Part shown: positions 39,601 through 64,000 of the stretch, piece after piece
Numbering within the stretch: the stretch's first letter is position 1
Layout of the letters: each line of letters opens with the position of its first letter
Assembly: GCA_963070105.1 (NCBI GenBank)
Contig: OY718807.1
Coordinates: forward strand, 310,001 to 374,000
Reading direction: 5' to 3'
Length of the DNA: 64,000 nucleotides
Origin: Litomosoides sigmodontis
Lineage: Eukaryota > Nematoda > Chromadorea > Rhabditida > Onchocercidae
The notes under the pieces: generated by a model
What the model was told of the DNA's origin: nothing
Seen by the model: the letters and a program-made list of their open reading frames with translations, nothing else
Databases searched by the model: none
Made by a program: the position numbers and the translations under genes

Positions 39601-42600
39601 ACAGCAGCAGTTGAGGGTGTTCGCTCTTTACTTAGTTAGTTATCGGTAACTTCTGTGACAAAACCAGAATATCAGTCAATAGACCTGTTAGAACAGTAGA
39701 ACAGCGAGCAATCATCAGTGGTGGATTTCGATTTTGTACGAAACATGCATGCCGCCTACGACCAAGGAAGAAAGAATATGCACTTTGTCCCCGCAGTGTT
39801 TTTTTTCTCTCAACTTTCCAACAACTAACGTGAACTGTGCATGTGGCAGATGGAAGGGTTAAGCAGGAAAAGTGAACAAAAACAGATGCCAAATTATAAA
39901 TATAGAGCTCCTTCTCCTGTCTGTTTCCCGCTCTCCTTGGTCTGCAATAGCAATTCATGAAAAATGCATTCTTTGCATCCCGAACTTCCCAGAAACGAAT
40001 CCTCAGGAGTTTGCCGCAAGCAATCGCCTGTCAGGAGTGGCAAAGAAATGCTCTATGAAAGACAAAATGTACTGGTTGGTGACAGCGGGTGATTCAATTC
40101 GTAGCCAAAAATCAACAACTGACAACAGAATGACAGTACTAACAAACTACTATTTCTTACTACAGCAACGCTTTTACAACGCGTACTATTCTGGATTACT
40201 GTCACATTGATATGGTACACTAAAATGAGCTGGTTCAACTTCCGCTAATACATTACACTGAAAAAAAACTATTTCTACAAATGCAAAAAGAGTTGCAGAT
40301 AATCAGACAGTTATCATCCCATCATGTACTTTACATTACTAAATAGGTTCTACCGAACAAATCGTTTATACAGCAGGCACCATATCATGAAAAGGGAGCA
40401 CAAAACATTTGAAATTGCGTATTTTACTTAGTAATCAATCCAATAACTTCCTTCTTATCTATCCTAACAAGCGTAATGCTAAAAAAAACTCCCGCTGAAT
40501 AACGACTTCAACTTTTGACACATGTCAAGAGGGTGGGGTGCTTAGGACGATGGTAAGTAATTGTAATGCCATAAAATTAATCATGAGCAGGACATTTAAC
40601 GGGTCCAAAATGAGTCCAAAAATGCTCCAATTTAGGAACCACATGACATATCAGTGCATGAAAAGAAGCATGTATAAAGAGGTCCTACATCAGCTGAAAA
40701 GGAATTTTGTAAGAAGGGATAATGCAAAGATCAATTCAGCCTTCTAATGTAATCCAGAAAAGCAAAAATCCAAAGTGTAAGAAGCAGTAACAGCGATGCC
40801 TCTTACGGAACTGATATGCTTGTTTTTGCATCCATTCCCCTTCTCCTTTTCAAGCTTTTTCATTTCAAATATCGAAGTATTTAGCAACTACTTTGAGCAC
40901 TTTTACCCATTCAACACAAATTTCCAATCCCTTCGCTATCTGTAGAAACCTCTTGATCAAATGCTCAACTCTTAATTCATACAAAAAGAACCCGAAAAGG
41001 AAAACTATCATGAAAAAAAAGCTTCCTTTCGATGACCATCACGACATTTTTCACTATCAAAAAAAAAGAAACAGTTTATAAAGAAGACAGTTTATCAACG
41101 TTATCAGACAGCTGTTGAAACTGCTTTTTCCCCTCAGAAACTAAAAAAGATATTTTATTATCGGATGATGCCAACGTTTACTGATAACGACGAGTAAAAG
41201 CAAAAACGCATTAATTTCTCGATTTAAAAAATAACATAAAGATAGCAAAAAAGGAAGGAGGAAGGAAAATCTTACAGCAACGGGGAACGTTTCTCTTTTT
41301 AAGTCTCACATGACTATGTTCCCATCAGATATGGGTAATAGTTCATAGTGAAAACCAACATATTTTCACTTAGCGCACAGCTGGCGTACACTGCAACATA
41401 GCCATTCATCAGATAGGGATTTTATCGAACGATCGACTCGCTTGGTATTTTTAGAATGAGCTGGTTGGTTTCAGGTCTTCTTATCATTAATGCAACATTA
41501 TTTGCTTGCAATAGAAGGCAGGTAGACCACACACAGAAATAATGTATAACAAAAAGGCACGATCATATCAGGTTGCGTTGCAAAATGTTGGCGTGGTAGT
41601 AATTCAAGACAAAGAAAACAAGAAGGAAGAGCGGTCTCCAAGAACAGCTCTGCTGTAGTGGAAAAAATGAAATGCTCTGCTCTCTCCCGAAACAGCACTG
41701 CTGGCCTTATGCGAAGCAGACCTTCTGAAAATGGTTCAGCAAGAGAAGAATTAATCCGTTTAAAGAAGCAACTAAATGACTCTTTCAAAAGGAAGGAACT
41801 AGCTGCCCCCGGAAGTGGAGAAGGAAAAGAGCGGTGCATTTGCAAGGAGCCCCTCCAACAATCTCTCCTTCCACCAAGAGAGAAGAGAAGCACTCCTGAA
41901 AAAATGAAGAAGCCATGCGCCATGGTCACAAACCACCCATTCATTCGACAGAGAAAAGTTAGCTATATGAAATTAAGCGAAGTGGCAGCATAAAATGCAC
42001 CGTATCAGTTTTTTGCTGCTTCTTCTCAAAACGGGAAACTCTCAAACCATAATGTAGACGGACAGCTACTACTACATCAAAACCTAGGAAGAACAGAGCT
42101 AAAAATGGGCTCATACAAATGAATTGTATTAATACTGGCGTGGGATTGGAGAAACTTGCGTGCTTTAATCGTTTTCACCTTTCTTAATCCTTCTTTCTCA
42201 AAAAAATGAGGGAGAAAGAAACTAGAAATAGGGGTCGACATGGCTGCTCATTTTTCCTTTGATACCCAAATAAGTTATGTCCTCAAAATTTCTTCTACTC
42301 TACAGTACGCAATTTATAGATATAAAAACTATTCGGTTTTTCATGCTTTGCAAATCAAAAAGAGATAAAGAGATTCGTCGAAAAATTTTCTAACTTAACA
42401 AAATTCATATCCAAATGTTTAAACAAGATACTCGACTAAATTCTGGAAATAACGATGGAATAAACTCTAATATCTTTCAGTGCTGTACACACGCCTTTGT
42501 TGTGGAAATTGTAAAATGTGCAGCTGATTAGATCAATAACATTCTTTCTTCTTCATTATATTAGTTAGATCTCAAATGCATTACGATCGCCACTAATACA

Positions 42601-45600
42601 TACAATCTCTCTGAAGTGAGAGAACTGCAAAGCCACCCTTTCCAATAATGTGATTAACCTTAGAGGTCACTTTCACCATTCACATGAGCGACGAATAATG
42701 ATAACAGGCACCATATCCTGATGCCATTCTAATATTTCCCTCGATGTATTTTTAATTTCCCTAAAGTTTCCTTCAAGGAAGAAAGTGCTGGACATTCATA
42801 ATGGTAGCATTGCGCAAGCGTCAGTTATAACCGCAATTTGATTTTGTTTACATCCTTAGCAAAAAATTCTCTGAGGCATAGAACCCTATTTTAACGGAAT
42901 GCTACATTTTTAGCCATCTTCCAATAACAATTTTTTTAAACTAGTTCCCAATAAAAGTTTATTCTTGTTCATCATGTTAAATTCAATACATTTAATCAAC
43001 AACTAGCTAGTTGGAATACATCAAAAATCAAAGTAAACGCCTGTTCCAGTATCACTTTGCGCTTAAACCTCAGCGCCTTCCCAAAAACATGCATCCATCT
43101 TTTTTCTTTCACTCCCTTCCCACCCTACCAGTCAACCCCCTTCAACAAAATTTCATAAACACACGTGTTAAATTAAATGATGCAAACAGGAAACTCTCCA
43201 TTTGCACTTTGTTGCGTTTTTTATAACTTCATCACTGAGATCTTCTTTTAAGATGTAGAAGCTACGAAAAGGAAGGTCATTTCAATGTCATTCAGGATAC
43301 TTCCGGAAGAAATTAATATTTACCACTCATATCAAATTCTATGAAAATTCTATTGCTATCAAATTCTATGAACTATTTATAACATATCCCGCTGGAAGAC
43401 TAAAAACCAAAATAAACATCCGGTTCATCTTATATTCATCATGTAGCACAGCTTTCTGGACGTACTGAAAGATGGTTCTGCACAAATCTTTTCCCTAAAT
43501 ATCATCTAACATTGCACTCAACCTCCGCACAATGTTAGTCAATCTTGCAAGTGCCACAACTCCCATACATTTTCCGACAAACCTTCACTACTTGCTTTCT
43601 CCTTACCGAACCATACAAAAATTAATACCAAAAATTTTTCCTTCCTCCTTCATTCCCAAATTGGGAAATAGATTAATCGCGAAGAACAAAGTCAACCTAG
43701 TACTTTTTTCATTGCAAATAACAATTTGCTTTCGTAGAACGAATAAATGAAAACAAATTTAAATTTCGGCATTGCAAGAAAACACGCCTTAAAAATTTCA
43801 CGAAACGTCAAAAATCACAACAAAGTTTCTCTCGCCTCTTGAAATCACAGTAGTTCATTCATTGGTTCAAAATTTTAAACACACAGGTTTATATTCCGCT
43901 GCATAATGAAATATTAAAATAATTCACTGAGATCATACTAACAGAAAAACGAAGACAGAATTTCAAAACAAAAAATCACGACCGAAATTTTTATGAAAAT
44001 GTCGAAAAAACCCAAGATCCAAAATTAGGAACGGAAAACAGCGCAGAATTATTGTAATTTACCAGTTTAACTAGTTGAATTTTGTTTCTAATTGACAGTT
44101 AGAGAGGAAACGATAGTTTGAAAATGACCAATCGCCTCAGAAAATAAACATCTACATTCCTGAAACTTAATTTTAACTCTTCCGAATAAAAACTTGTAGT
44201 TCCCAGGAAGCTATGAGTGATCTTGTATTTTCTTGTCGAATGCCCGCTTTCATTCCATAGCACAACCACGGTGAAGTCCACGGAATAACGATATATGAGA
44301 TGTGAGTTTAGATATCTATGTGCTATTTGGAAGTTAATCAACTGACCCGGCATTTATTGTGGAAATAATCAGTAAATTAAGTGAAACATTACATAATATA
44401 CGGAGTCCCCCATTAGTTTATTTCCTACACCGATGCTATTCCTATCTGAACACCGTCCAATTCTTTAGGCAATATATAAGAGCCAATTAATTTCAATTTA
44501 GAGGGATGCGATAATTCACTCCTTCCCACTTACTGATATGTTATAATGCTATTATATAATTCAATGATAAAAGCAACAATAATAGGAATCAATGAATATT
44601 TTTCAATATCTCATTACTCCCTTGCATACTTGCAAACATTTGCTCTGCATCAAGACTATCAAGCAAGCATTTGCATTTTCTTCCAGATTCATCTTTTGAC
44701 TATTACGCCGTTCCTCAACACCAGAAATCCATCAAGCAGGACATTCTACAGCCAAAAAGATCTATACAAAAATTTTTAACTCAGGAACAAGCAAATAACT
44801 AATCCCTTCCAAATTTTTTTCTTCCTTTAAGAAGCATTTCAAGCATAGGAATTAAAATGAGAATAATCATGATCTACCGAAAGTCGTAATTGTCGGAAAA
44901 ACTGGAGTTTAACACAAATTATAGACGCCCATAAAATATATCACTTAATTGAGAAAAAGGTTGGCTAAAACCGCATAGTCTACGTTTTATCATCAGTCTC
45001 AACACCACAAAATATCAGTTAATCGTTTTGTAGGCTTTCTTCAGTGGTAACATAACCGCACCCATCGCACATGATCTTTGATATGTCTATGCTCAGCTAT
45101 GCATCCTTTGTTCCCTCAATCTCATCATTTACTCACAATCCAACCTAAAATACTCAGGACCATTAAGTAAGCGACTCCCATTCACACCTATGTATGTGTA
45201 CCGCACTTAACGGGAGGTGGGGAGGACCTTAATAAAGTTATAACATCTTTTCCTCTACTGCTCGATTTATTCATTAAACCACCATCTTTAATTACTATTT
45301 TTTTCATGAAAAAGAAACATTTTCTTGTGCAGGATCAAATATACTGCATTTTACGATTAAACCGTCCCAAAAATTAAGCAAATGTTTGCAAAAGAATGAA
45401 AGGCAACCGCAATATCATCAGAATATTAGTAGATATTAGCCAAATAATGTACTTATGTCATTACGACTTATATTTTTTAAATATAATTTATGAAAGATAG
45501 AATAAAATGGTATTAGATTTGTTGAAAGTTGTTACACTATTAGCATTGTTTCTCCTCTACTTTTTACTACGACTCTTAAGCGATTGGAAATAATAAAGTA

Positions 45601-47970
45601 ATTTGTATTTTCCCCATCAGAATTCTGTAATGCACGATATGAATCCCTTTATTAATTTTCTCCCAGGAAAGAAAATATTCGAAACCGCTTAAGTGACACT
45701 GTTACTTTTTACGGCACAATGAGATTGATTTTTTTTTATTAACTAACCATTCTCCACTTTATGCCTTTCGTGAAATAAAGGAAGCCAGATCACTTATTAT
45801 ATTTCAAATCGTCTAAGAAATCTCATGGAAAATTCAAAAAGTTAATTTTTTACACAATATAACTGTCAAAAGTATAACCGTCAATATAACAAAATCAAAA
45901 CGCCATATATCCGTCAAAATTCAGTACGCTAAAAATTTTATGCATAAAATGAGAAAACTTACGGGTCATCTGTTTCAGTTACAGCAAGTGATGCGGCAAC
46001 CGGTTCGGAAGTGAACGACGACTGAACCACAGAATCAGGAATTTCCTGAAATCGCTATCAACTGTTTCGTGAAACTCATAGAACGTAAAAGCTCGATTTA
46101 TTAGCAAAAGTCAGATGTCCTAATCGGTATGGGATGAATTAAGTTATCAGCACAAGCGAAAAGCCTCATGGCCACCTTGAGTGCTGTTAAGGGTAAGATC
46201 GGAAAAGAAATACGAGATATCAGACGCTTGTTACGTTCAATTAGCAAATCAGAGCAATAAATTAATTTCAATATCATATGACACTTGGAATTTGCATAAA
46301 GAACAAATGGAAAAAAATATTCAAATTAACAGAAACCGATAGTGGTTGAAGATAGGAAGTGGTAGCGGACGGTGTCCTGTAGATTTGAGATGTATGGGCT
46401 GACACCACTCCTCCTACGTTTAGAACGGGTGCCGACGATGCAGTCTGTAGTGATAATAAATCTTCTTGATCTGAGATTTTTCCCTAAAAAAAGAAAACAG
46501 GACATACACTAGAAAAATCATGCTGATTACTAATGAAATGACAATATGAAATGACATAAAATCCAATAACATTTACAGCTGACAGGTTAGAATACTGACT
46601 TCAGGTTTACTGAACAACTGGACAGTTCTAATCTTCCTTCATGAAAAAACTAGTGCAAAAAGTAATAATTGCATTGAAGAACACCTTAGTTTCAATGATA
46701 GTTGCATTATTGATCACAGGGGAAATACTGGTTGAAGACGGAGTACCATGTACCGGAGTTGCCGATGGTGGAGCGATAGACGTAACAACGATTGTACTGG
46801 ATTCTTTTCCTACATTAGATACATCAATCGGTTGTGATATTGCTAAAAATATTCATATTCATTTTGCTGGCTTTTTGATTCCTTCAACAGTTTGCAAAGC
46901 TACATCTATTTGTTTAAAGTTCATCAAAGTCCGCTTCATAGTATGTTGAAAATCAAAATCCACTTAAATCTAATTTCAATTTAACAAACCATTTTAAGCT
47001 TGAAAAGAACTACATCAAAATTCACAAAATTTCGGGCAAAAAACCAAATGAATTTGCTTCAGGGTAATATGTAATACAGAAAAGGATGATAAGACCACAA
47101 CCTGCGCTACTTGTATCAGTTGTTGGAATCAAGTGCGGTTCACTAGTAGTATGATTTATTGTATCTGTCTGGCCGTGAGATATAAAAGTCCGACATGCAA
47201 CAGGATTTTCGCCAATATTGATTGCTATAAAATATATAACTATTTAAGCCAAGTTGGTTTTCATACTTCATTAAAAGAATTTAAAAAAACATTAAAATTT
47301 TACAACACCTATTCCTTAAACTGTGTCCCATCAACCTTTACAAATAAAAATGAATGCGCATTTATGAGGAAAAAGCTGTCGCTGCGCCTTCCTCCCCAAA
47401 GTTCTGTAATTCAGAGAAAATTCAAAAATAACAAAGTGAATCTCAATATACAATAACCCACATAACGAATGTTTCTCTGATTTATCTGTAAAATCAATAA
47501 CTGCACCAGTTTCCGATGTTTTATCTTTGTAATCCCAACACTTCCAACGTCCACGAGTAAAAGTCCCTGGAACAGGAACAACCTGCAATATACAAAATAA
47601 GATCAACAAAAGTACATATACATACAAATCAAATAAAATTCAACTTAAACATGATTTGTTACATATCAGCAAAACACTCATAGTCAGATATATGTGCAGT
47701 AATACTGGGAGTACAACACACTCCAACTCCAACATTAAACCGTCCTGGCATTCAATAATTCAGTGCCTCAAACTAACTAAATTTCCAGAATAATTGCCAA
47801 AATTCCCGGAAAACTAAATTTTTGGGGAAAAGCCGTTTAACTTGCAAAAGCGTCACAATATTGCTGCCTTAAAAAATCGAAATTCAAACCTGAAATTGTC
47901 GTTCTTTCGGTTTTGCAGCTGCCATTTCACTTACTCCTTGTTCGTCGTTATCGGCTGTGGTTACACCCAT
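35541..47970 (-). CDS. tsct-1: TSC22/bunched transcription regulator, long isoform
   Basis: TSC22-domain leucine zipper protein, a dimeric nuclear/cytoplasmic regulator of growth and stress (Drosophila bunched, mammalian TSC22D1-4). Minus-strand exons 47970-47890, 47582-47462, 47224-47102, 46842-46685, 46483-46337, 46045-45963, 38025-37956, 37423-37340, 37098-36928, 35741-35541 join in phase to 412 residues. The first junction creates RQFQVV...FTRGRWKCWDYKD, the conserved N-terminal block of long TSC22 isoforms. A Ser/Thr-rich middle follows. The TSC box is IDNKIEQAMDLVKTHL then FAVREEVEILR (about 252-285), with the zipper continuing to about 305. After it comes a Gln-rich stretch (about 311-335). 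Donor choice at the end of exon 2 (47462) is set by frame and is the least certain. The intron between 45963 and 38025 spans 7.9 kb and contains the alternative first exon. Confidence 0.92.
38708..38730. repeat. Short (AT)n tract in TSC22 intron
   Basis: About 23 bases of AT repeat within the intron between the short-isoform first exon and the shared exons. Confidence 0.85.
39601..45962. other. Large TSC22 intron / internal promoter region
   Basis: 6.4 kb of intron for the long form and upstream sequence for the short form. Bases 39632-39958 and 41498-41993 are GC-richer and open on one or both strands, with no recognised motif. The first of these lies just upstream of the short-form ATG and is the natural place for its promoter and 5' UTR. 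The rest is AT-rich without a supported exon. Confidence 0.5.
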
Positions 47971-48841
47971 CGCGATATTTTACGAGATCTATTAACGTGC
48001 TCTCCACTCATTGGCTAAAACAATGTAACTGGAATTCTGACAACAGATGGAATTATAACTGGGGTTTCTGCGACAACCTGAAAGTCAGGATCTAAGCAAA
48101 AATTTTCTCCTTATGTGCGTAAACAATCTATGCAATGCCCACTCCCACACCGAGAAAAGCTCCTGCAAAACTATGCCCACCTCAGTGAAATCCCGATATG
48201 AAACCACAATTAAATCACTGCAGCAAACCAAATTACGAATCGCACAGCGAAATGCCAGGATATCACGTCACTTTGAGATGTGTGGTGCTAATGTGTTGGG
48301 AGTGTTGTCGGGCTGAGGAAGTTGCGCAGTTTGGTGCTGTGGTAGGGCTCTCAGGACTCTCGCTAGCCGAAAGAGGGAATATGGGAGGAATGGAGTAGCC
48401 AACGCAGAAAATGTTGACTGAAGAGGGACCTGTGATAAGGTGTCCTGTGATAAGAAGAGGTTTGCTCAAAGCAAAGATTGGGAATGAGAAAACTACGACA
48501 GGCGCTGAGGAGATGGAGTGCAGTCAGTGCTCTCCTTCTTCGATGCAGACACTGGCAGAAATGGAAATTTAATAGCTATGCGGGGAAATGCTCTCTGCTT
48601 GGTGAAGTGGCTGAAAGTGAAGTGGTGGGGAAGATTTCCATGACCGATTTAATAGATTGTGATGAAGTTTAAAGTGGTGGCAAGTAACCGTGCCGTAGTA
48701 GCGGACTCTCAAATTAAGTCACATTACTTGCCATATTTTTCGTCCGCAAACTTCTTTTTTTTGTTCCAAAAAATGTTCAAAATTTTTCTAGGTCAATGGT
48801 AAAAAAGCAGTCTATTAAGCTAAGGAAATTTTATATCAAGG
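47971..48841. promoter_or_regulatory. Divergent promoter region, TSC22 and GCN2
   Basis: About 870 bases separate the two ATGs, which face away from each other. Bases 48250-48660 are GC-richer than the rest. An 11-base motif, CCTGTGATAAG, occurs twice (48429-48439, 48444-48454). No coding sequence is supported here. Confidence 0.5.
48429..48454 (+). repeat. Doubled GATA-type motif
   Basis: Two identical copies of CCTGTGATAAG with a 15-base period. TGATAA is the core consensus for GATA factors. Binding is inferred from the motif only. Confidence 0.55.
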
Positions 48842-60034
<11,193 letters not shown>

Positions 60035-63000
60035 AGTTTGTGTCAAAATGGTTGTTAGCATTGGTTTAGGGTTGAATTTCAATACATGTAAGCCAAGCTC
60101 GTGATTTACTACAATTTCAGTTACATTCCATTTTTTCTTTTAAATTGTTACAAACAAAGTACAAATTTTTTGGTTTTCGGTCCGTTGGGTTTTTGTTATA
60201 GTTGAATCTTCACTTTTACTATGTTAGCATATATGATTAGTATTTTAACATCATCAGATTGTTTGAAAGTGGGAATTGTCAACCTTAACAAAACGGTTAA
60301 TCAATGATTTCACGAACTTTTTCAGTTTTCCGTTTTTGTTTCGTCTTTATAATAATAAAATTGTTTTGATTCTACATCGTTTATCTTTTCAATTAAGTTT
60401 GAAACTTCAAAATGAAAAAAATAAAATCATGCAGAGGACATGCAACAATAAAAATTTCCGATCCGGGAGCAGGTCTGCTATGTTCTGTATTCGCAAACTG
60501 ATAAATAGCATTGTCCATTTATTCAGTTTATCCTGCCTTTTTAGGTTACCAACACAATGGAAATATTTTTTGTTGATTGGTGTTTCCGGCACACCAGACA
60601 TTTTCAGTGTTTTAGTACTGTTTTTAAGATATCAGTAGTGGTTCGATAAGATGGAACGGCGCTTTGTCCACTATCATGTTTACGTTTCAAAGGTAATGTT
60701 TGCTCACATTGATTTTGCATTTTATTTCTTTTGAACTAGTTTAAGTCTATTCGTTTGGGGTTCAGTTATGCAAGGAACGTTTCTGTAGTTGATCAATGAT
60801 GGAAATGATGTGCATTGAATTCCTGAAGGTTCTTTTATTTTAAGATATCGCTCTTTGAATCTTTTTTTTTTTGATATTTTCCATGTGATTCATTTCATAA
60901 ATTACCAATGGTTTCCCGATCCACTGTTACAAATTTAAAGGATTGAACAAGGTCCGTTGTTTGTTTTTCCTTTTTTTGAATGACCTTCAAATATCGAGTG
61001 CTGAAAACTGAGTGGCTAATTATGAAATTACTAAAGTTAATTATTCAGCACATATCTTGACCAACTGATAATGTTTAATTGTCTTCATTCCTACTGCTAT
61101 TACTATTCATTATTCAAATACTATTCATTATTGTAGTGAATAGTGCGATCCCTCATTGAAGAAGCACAGAACTCATTAGGTGAGTTGGGAAGTTATTGTC
61201 GGATAACATTCATAGAAGCGTATTTGCATCCTCCCCCACACTAGCGCTCGCGTGATTTGGAGAAGAAATTGGGAAGTGAGATCGATGGCAGCAGGTATAA
61301 GCAAGCAGCTCTGGCCTTATTCCGTCCCGTACTGCAGTCAAACCGCACTGTTTTATTGCTTGTCGATGACTTTCGACTAAAAGTTTTTCTTGTTGTCGTT
61401 ACTCCCTAATGAATTGCACAGTCATTAATAATTTTAATCATGTCAGGTGAGAGAATATAGTCCTGAGATTTGCATCATTGCAATTATCAGATGGAGATGC
61501 AAGTGTAATGGGAATTCTCCTTCTGTGGAAGATAAGGTTTTAAAAATTTGAAGGAAGTAAGAAAAGAAATGAATAGTAAGGCATATCTCGATTAATTCGT
61601 CTTACCTTACTCGTTGGTTATATTGATTGACAGTTATCGTTGTTACGATCCTGGGGTGAGAGAAGGAAGAAAATTTCAGTTCGTTTTCATTTCATTTTCA
61701 GTTGTCCACAATTAACGAACGACATCCGGAAAACTGTCTTCAGTAAAGCTTAAACAGCCGGTTTTGGACGGTGAGGATAACAGCGATTGTAATGATGGTA
61801 CCAACGACAGGTTTCGGGAGGAGACGACGCAGTGGATGGATGGACTGACTGGTCAAGAGCCGATCGGAGACGAGAGGAGAGTAGGTGCACTGTACATTTT
61901 GCATTTCCTTTTGTCCGATGTGCAGAAAGACGATCGGGCAGTAGTCATCCGTCCTCATTCCCACCTTTTCTCTCTCTACCCGCTTCTCTTCCTCCGCTCT
62001 GCTCCTCTGCAACCTACCTACTATATATGTAGTAGTACTATTTCATTTAGTTCTGCTTAACGCATCTCTCTCTTAACGCGCGGACGTCGATTCCGATCTG
62101 CTCTCGGTGAGCACATCCAGTACGGTGATGGATATTGCAGATGTATTATTAGCTAAAGTTCTTGGATTGGTTCGGACGTGCTGTAAAATTATGGATTTAA
62201 TTGAAAATTAGTGAATTTTCCCAGTGCATGCAAATTAGTATAACTTAGATAATTTTCTTCCTTTTTTAAATAACTGAAGGCTAATTTATGTTATTATCCC
62301 GTACTAGGGACGGTATATGTGCTTTTTTCTCATACTAAAGGTCGTTGAAGTCTTACCGCGTTACATTAACTATGTGTTCAATCATTGCTTACGATGAGCA
62401 GCACGAGCCCTCAGGAATTATTCTGGCTTCTCGTCTTTCGAGGCCAATGCAAGGGGACACTTTGTTGTCCTTCCAGTCATCTTCTTGCTAAATGGTGCCA
62501 ATTCATGCTGCTGATTAGCTGGATTCATTTTCGATGACAAGTCAGAAGTTTTTCTTCTGCAGTCTTTCTTTTCTCTCTCGTCTTTGGCAGGAAGTCATCG
62601 ACAGTGTCGTCTTTCCAAACATTCCTTGAGGGAATTTATCGTAGATGTCGAAATTTTGCTTGTCGGAAATGATAAGCTTTATTATTTACTGATATTGTTT
62701 TTGGGATGTATGACGCAACTTGTCTCTTATCACTGTGCTTATCAGTAGAAGTTGTTTGTAATTTAGAATACACCGTTCATTATTTTACAGGGCAAAACAG
62801 TGAAGTAGTTGGGATAAAGCGGAAGAGATTAGGAAGCAAAGGATTGATGCATAAATCACAGTAGTTAGTGAATGTCGGGTTCTAAATATTGAAGACATTA
62901 CTTTAAAAGCGCAACTGAAGTGAAGACAGAAATACTGTCCCCAAGGAAATTGAAACTGTTCTTTGCAGTTTCATCCGATGTCTCGTTTTACTGCATAATA

Positions 63001-64000
63001 AGATGGTCTACTCATCCGCTGATCCAAAAACCAAAAAAATTGTCTATACCTTACATCTATTTGTTTACTTGTTTACTTTCAGTCTTCCTTAACGGTTCAT
63101 TGTTTTTTGCAGAAATCGAGGAAATTTCTTTTAAATTTAATCAAAGATCACATGCAAACACGCATTTATGTATGCATTCAGTACACACATGCACATATAT
63201 ACGATACCCCAGAAAGCAGATGTATGGTATGTTATTGGCAAGCTACCATATATATGGAGGCAAATTTTCGCTTGTTTAAATGCTGTTCCTATTCCTAGTT
63301 ATTTAAAGAATTCCTTTCCAGTCATACAGGAAAGAATGGCGTAAAGTTTGCTTCCAAACCATTTTTTGAAACAGACTTATAACGCCAAGCACGACAGGTG
63401 CTTTGCATATCGTCAGTGTAGAACGTTCCATAGCACCGATATGACAGGTCTAACATGAAATAATCACGCTTCACTTAAATATCTTAGCTACATCTATTAT
63501 TGTCTTAGATATTATCTCTAACCATTAAAAAAGAATTGCAGTTTTTCCATCTGTTAGTTATCGACACATGTTGAGCGAGAGTGTCACCCAAGAAGGTAAA
63601 CATTCAGTGAACCCGAGAATCTATTACATTAACATCAATATTATTTGACGCTGGGAATTTGTAGATTTTTATCTCAAGATACAGCCAGTTATCGAAGCGC
63701 AGAAATAGAAAATATTACCTAAATTTATGGAAAAGATTAAGAAACTACCTTAACTTTTCACTCTTTTCTTGTTATTAATAGAATTTTCAGTTTCACTTTA
63801 TAGTTTGCCTACCTAATATTTTCTAATTAGGTTATATTTTCTATTTTGTTTTACATTTGTATTTTCATATTTACTGATTTCTTAAAGTTATCTCTACAAT
63901 AACTTTTTTCACTTTTTCCTGAAATTATTGTAGCTAATTTGTATGTGTTTGTACTTTTTTATTTAATTATAATGAACTGTCAGGTCAGTCAGAATTTTTG
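60035..64000. other. Downstream region, no supported gene
   Basis: GCN2 3' flank with an AATAAA near 60354. Bases 61760-62110 are GC-richer, with a CT-rich run and a GC-rich segment near 62080 followed by CTCGGTGAGC, which could be a 5' UTR exon and donor of a plus-strand gene to the right. Open stretches at 61764-62060 and 62920-63279 have no recognisable motifs. Confidence 0.4.

Noticed and set aside
61764..62060. 98-codon plus-strand frame with overlapping frames on both strands
   Set aside because: No motif, no neighbouring exon; explained by higher GC content.

Overview
This is a eukaryotic window, most likely from a nematode and probably a filarial/spirurid one. The sequence is AT-rich. 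Genes are cut into many small exons by introns of about 60-600 bases with TTTCAG-type 3' splice sites, and several start codons lie a few bases after a splice-acceptor-like site, as expected for spliced-leader trans-splicing. The species is an inference; family assignments rest on reading the translated exons against remembered family sequences, without a database search.

Layout. 1-3.3 kb: no resolved gene, only exon-like fragments. 3.3-16.3 kb, plus strand: three genes with gaps of about 0.5 kb, METTL9 (protein histidine methyltransferase), a FAM114A/NOXP20 protein, and a calcium-independent phospholipase A2 of the PLA2G6 type (ankyrin repeats plus patatin domain). 18.3-23.3 kb, minus strand: a DHHC palmitoyltransferase, a tentative unrecognised small membrane protein, and ANKRD49. 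25.3-31.8 kb, plus strand: a PDRG1-type prefoldin-like protein and ribophorin II (RPN2), a subunit of the ER oligosaccharyltransferase. 35.5-48.0 kb, minus strand: a TSC22/bunched gene with two alternative 5' ends. 48.8-60.0 kb, plus strand: GCN2 (EIF2AK4), with RWD, pseudokinase, kinase, HisRS-like and C-terminal domains. 60-64 kb: no supported gene; a GC-richer patch near 62.1 kb may be the 5' region of a gene beyond the window.

The genes are mostly housekeeping or stress and membrane biology (ER glycosylation, phospholipid turnover, palmitoylation, eIF2 stress signalling). They do not form one pathway. Exon phases were followed by hand. Most genes close into a continuous frame of the length expected for the family. 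Exceptions are flagged: one intron in FAM114A whose frames do not join, one junction in the HisRS-like part of GCN2, and the left-end fragments.

The less ordinary structure is in repeats and splice sites: a 44-base inverted repeat beside a (TA)n tract, a 48-bp tandem duplication of a GCN2 splice acceptor, a 23-bp-period duplication at the last exon of the DHHC gene, a doubled GATA-type motif between the divergent TSC22 and GCN2 genes, and a cryptic exon in RPN2. I saw no clear evidence of a wholly new biological system.
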